Below, piece by piece: positions 62,627-64,000 of a DNA stretch of 64,000 nucleotides (position 1 is the stretch's first letter; each line of letters begins with the position of its first letter). Below the pieces are notes generated by a model. The model worked only from the letters and a program-made list of their open reading frames with translations. It was not told the origin of the DNA and searched no databases. The stretch is from Leucobacter sp. PH1c (GTDB lineage Bacteria > Actinomycetota > Actinomycetes > Actinomycetales > Microbacteriaceae). Both the position numbers and the translations under genes were made by a program. The DNA lies in contig NZ_AYMV01000018.1 of assembly GCF_000633415.1 (NCBI RefSeq), forward strand, positions 62,001 through 126,000. The letters are read 5' to 3'.

Positions 62627-63997
62627 CTAGCGAGCGGTCTGCTTGAGCTCCTCCGCCACCAGGAAGGCGAGCTCGAGCGACTGCATGTGGTTCAGCCGAG
62701 GATCGCAGAGCGACTCGTAGCGGGTCGCGAGCGTCGCCTCGTCGATGTTCTCCGAGCCGCCGAGGCACTCGGTGACATCGTCGCCCGTGAGCTCGATGTG
62801 GATGCCGCCCGGTACCGTGCCGACGGCGCGATGCGCCTCGAAGAAGCCGCGCAGCTCGTCCATCACGTCGTCGAAGCGGCGGGTCTTGTACCCGGTCGCC
62901 GTCGTGATCCCGTTGCCGTGCATCGGATCCGTGACCCAGAGCGGCGTGGCGCCCGCGTCGCGGACCCCGGCGAGGAGGCCGGGGAGCACGTCGCGGATCT
63001 TGCCCGCGCCCATCCGGGTGATGAACGTGAGCCGGCCGGGCTCGCGCTCGGGATCGAGCTTGTCGATGAGGCGCAGCGCGTCGTCGACCGTCGCGGTCGG
63101 GCCGAGCTTCACCCCGATCGGGTTGCGCACGTGGGACAGGAACTCGACGTGCGCCCCGTCGAGGTCGCGCGTGCGCTCCCCGATCCAAAGCATGTGGCTC
63201 GACGTGTCGTAGAGCTCGCCCGTGCGCGAGTCGACCCGGGTGAGCGGCCGCTCGTAGTCGAGCAGCAGCGCCTCGTGGCTCACGTAGAACTCGGTCTGCG
63301 TGAGTGCCGTGTGGTCGACACCGCACGCGTCCATGAACTTGAGGGCGCGGTCGATCTCGGCGGCGAGCGACTCGTAGCGCTGGTTCGCCGGGTTCGAGAC
63401 GAACCCCTTGTTCCACTCGTGGACCTGGCGCAGATCGGCGAAGCCCCCCTGCGTGAAGGCGCGGATGAGGTTCAGCGTCGACGCGGACACGTGGTAGCCG
63501 CGCACGAGCCGTTCGGGGTCGGCCATGCGCGACTCCGGCGTGAAGTCGTAGCCGTTCACGATGTCGCCGCGGTACGCGGGCAGCGTCACGCCCTCGCGGG
63601 TCTCCGTGTCGCTCGACCGGGGCTTCGCGAACTGCCCGGCCATTCGGCCGACCTTGATCACGGGCATCGAGGCGCCGTAGGTCAGCACGACAGCCATCTG
63701 GAGCAGCGTCTTCACACGATCGCGGATCTTGTCGGCCGTCGCGGCTTCGAAGGTCTCAGCGCAGTCGCCGCCCTGCAGGAGGAACGCCTCGCCGCGCGCG
63801 GCGGCCGCGAGCCGGGCCTTCAGCTGATCCGCTTCGCCCGCGAAGACAAGCGGGGGCTGCGTGGCAAGATTCGCGGAGGCGCGCTCCGCTGCCGCAAGAT
63901 CCGGCCAGACCGGCTGCTGCTTCGCCTCGAGCGCGCGATAGGCGTCAAGCCCCGCGAACGCTCGCGATTCTGCAGTCTCGATGGTCTGGCTCGTCAT
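62627..63997 (-). CDS. aroG: class II 3-deoxy-7-phosphoheptulonate (DAHP) synthase
   Basis: First enzyme of the shikimate pathway: PEP plus erythrose 4-phosphate. It is 456 residues. Class II features: QPPLVFAGEADQLKARLA, LLQGGDCAETFEA, KVGRMAGQFAKPRS, MLWIGERTRDLDGAHVEFL and WVTDPMHGNGITTATGYKTR (quoted in parts). The ATG at 63997 is at the window edge, so an earlier start outside cannot be excluded; the protein length fits the family. Feeds tryptophan among others. Confidence 0.96.
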   Translation of the reverse strand: MTSQTIETAESRAFAGLDAYRALEAKQQPVWPDLAAAERASANLATQPPLVFAGEADQLKARLAAAARGEAFLLQGGDCAETFEAATADKIRDRVKTLLQMAVVLTYGASMPVIKVGRMAGQFAKPRSSDTETREGVTLPAYRGDIVNGYDFTPESRMADPERLVRGYHVSASTLNLIRAFTQGGFADLRQVHEWNKGFVSNPANQRYESLAAEIDRALKFMDACGVDHTALTQTEFYVSHEALLLDYERPLTRVDSRTGELYDTSSHMLWIGERTRDLDGAHVEFLSHVRNPIGVKLGPTATVDDALRLIDKLDPEREPGRLTFITRMGAGKIRDVLPGLLAGVRDAGATPLWVTDPMHGNGITTATGYKTRRFDDVMDELRGFFEAHRAVGTVPGGIHIELTGDDVTECLGGSENIDEATLATRYESLCDPRLNHMQSLELAFLVAEELKQTAR

Positions 63998-64000
63998 CTT

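Noticed and set aside
1-64000. tRNA, rRNA or transposase genes
   Set aside because: I examined the non-coding gaps and saw no cloverleaf with a conserved TTCGA loop, no rRNA segments and no transposase or integrase motifs in any frame.

Overview
The window is about 64 kb of very GC-rich DNA. It carries the actinobacterial order of the division and cell-wall (dcw) cluster: MraZ-RsmH-FtsL-FtsI-MurEF-MraY-MurD-FtsW-MurG-MurC-FtsQ-FtsZ-YggS-SepF-YggT-DivIVA. It also has a PknL/Rv2175c pair, many GTG starts, four-base start/stop overlaps and a class II DAHP synthase. This points to an actinobacterium, most probably Microbacteriaceae; Leucobacter is my best guess from family resemblance and is not proven. 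Almost everything from 1 to 54 kb lies on the minus strand.

Layout, left to right. (a) 1-2.6 kb: a tightly overlapping XRE-regulated ABC-2 export operon (permease, small membrane protein, HTH regulator, ATPase) behind two perfect palindromic operator candidates. (b) 2.7-19.8 kb: the housekeeping set rpoZ, metK, priA, fmt, rsmB and rpe. It is split between fmt and priA by an accessory block: a SWIM zinc-finger protein plus a 1168-residue partner of unknown function, a lone trpB behind a complete Trp attenuator, an amino acid:sodium symporter and a secreted S33-type peptidase. (c) 19.9-31.3 kb: an unknown 215-residue protein, two thioesterases, EttA, an APH-like kinase, a small lipoprotein, an accessory Ssb, MsrA, NadE and DnaE. 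(d) 31.4-53.3 kb: rluD, lspA, divIVA, yggT, sepF, yggS, ftsZ and the dcw operon, interrupted between murG and murC by an MFS transporter flanked by repeats. (e) 53.7-64 kb: a DUF3040 gene, a polyprenyl diphosphate synthase, Rv2175c, a PASTA kinase (PknL type), then a two-component/TAXI-receptor operon divergent from an MHS-family transporter, and aroG.

How the genes work together. The dcw genes make lipid II precursor (MurC-F, MraY, MurG) and feed the divisome and polar growth machinery (FtsZ, SepF, FtsQ, FtsL, FtsW, FtsI, DivIVA). The PASTA kinase probably monitors that wall synthesis. MurE lacks the usual DNPR signature, so the third peptide residue may not be meso-DAP. The trp leader peptide, 1:2 / 2:3 / 3:4 hairpins and U-tract are all readable, so trpB should be induced by Trp-tRNA starvation.

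Non-coding structure is rich. Several genes have a TANNNT box exactly 6-7 bases before the start codon, which indicates leaderless mRNAs. Many gaps outside operons hold short tandem repeats with units of 7-41 bp. A roughly 65-bp imperfect palindrome occurs in two places 27 kb apart. I saw no rRNA, tRNA, CRISPR array, transposase or prophage gene. The least understood coding element is the SWIM/large-protein pair at 6060-10993.
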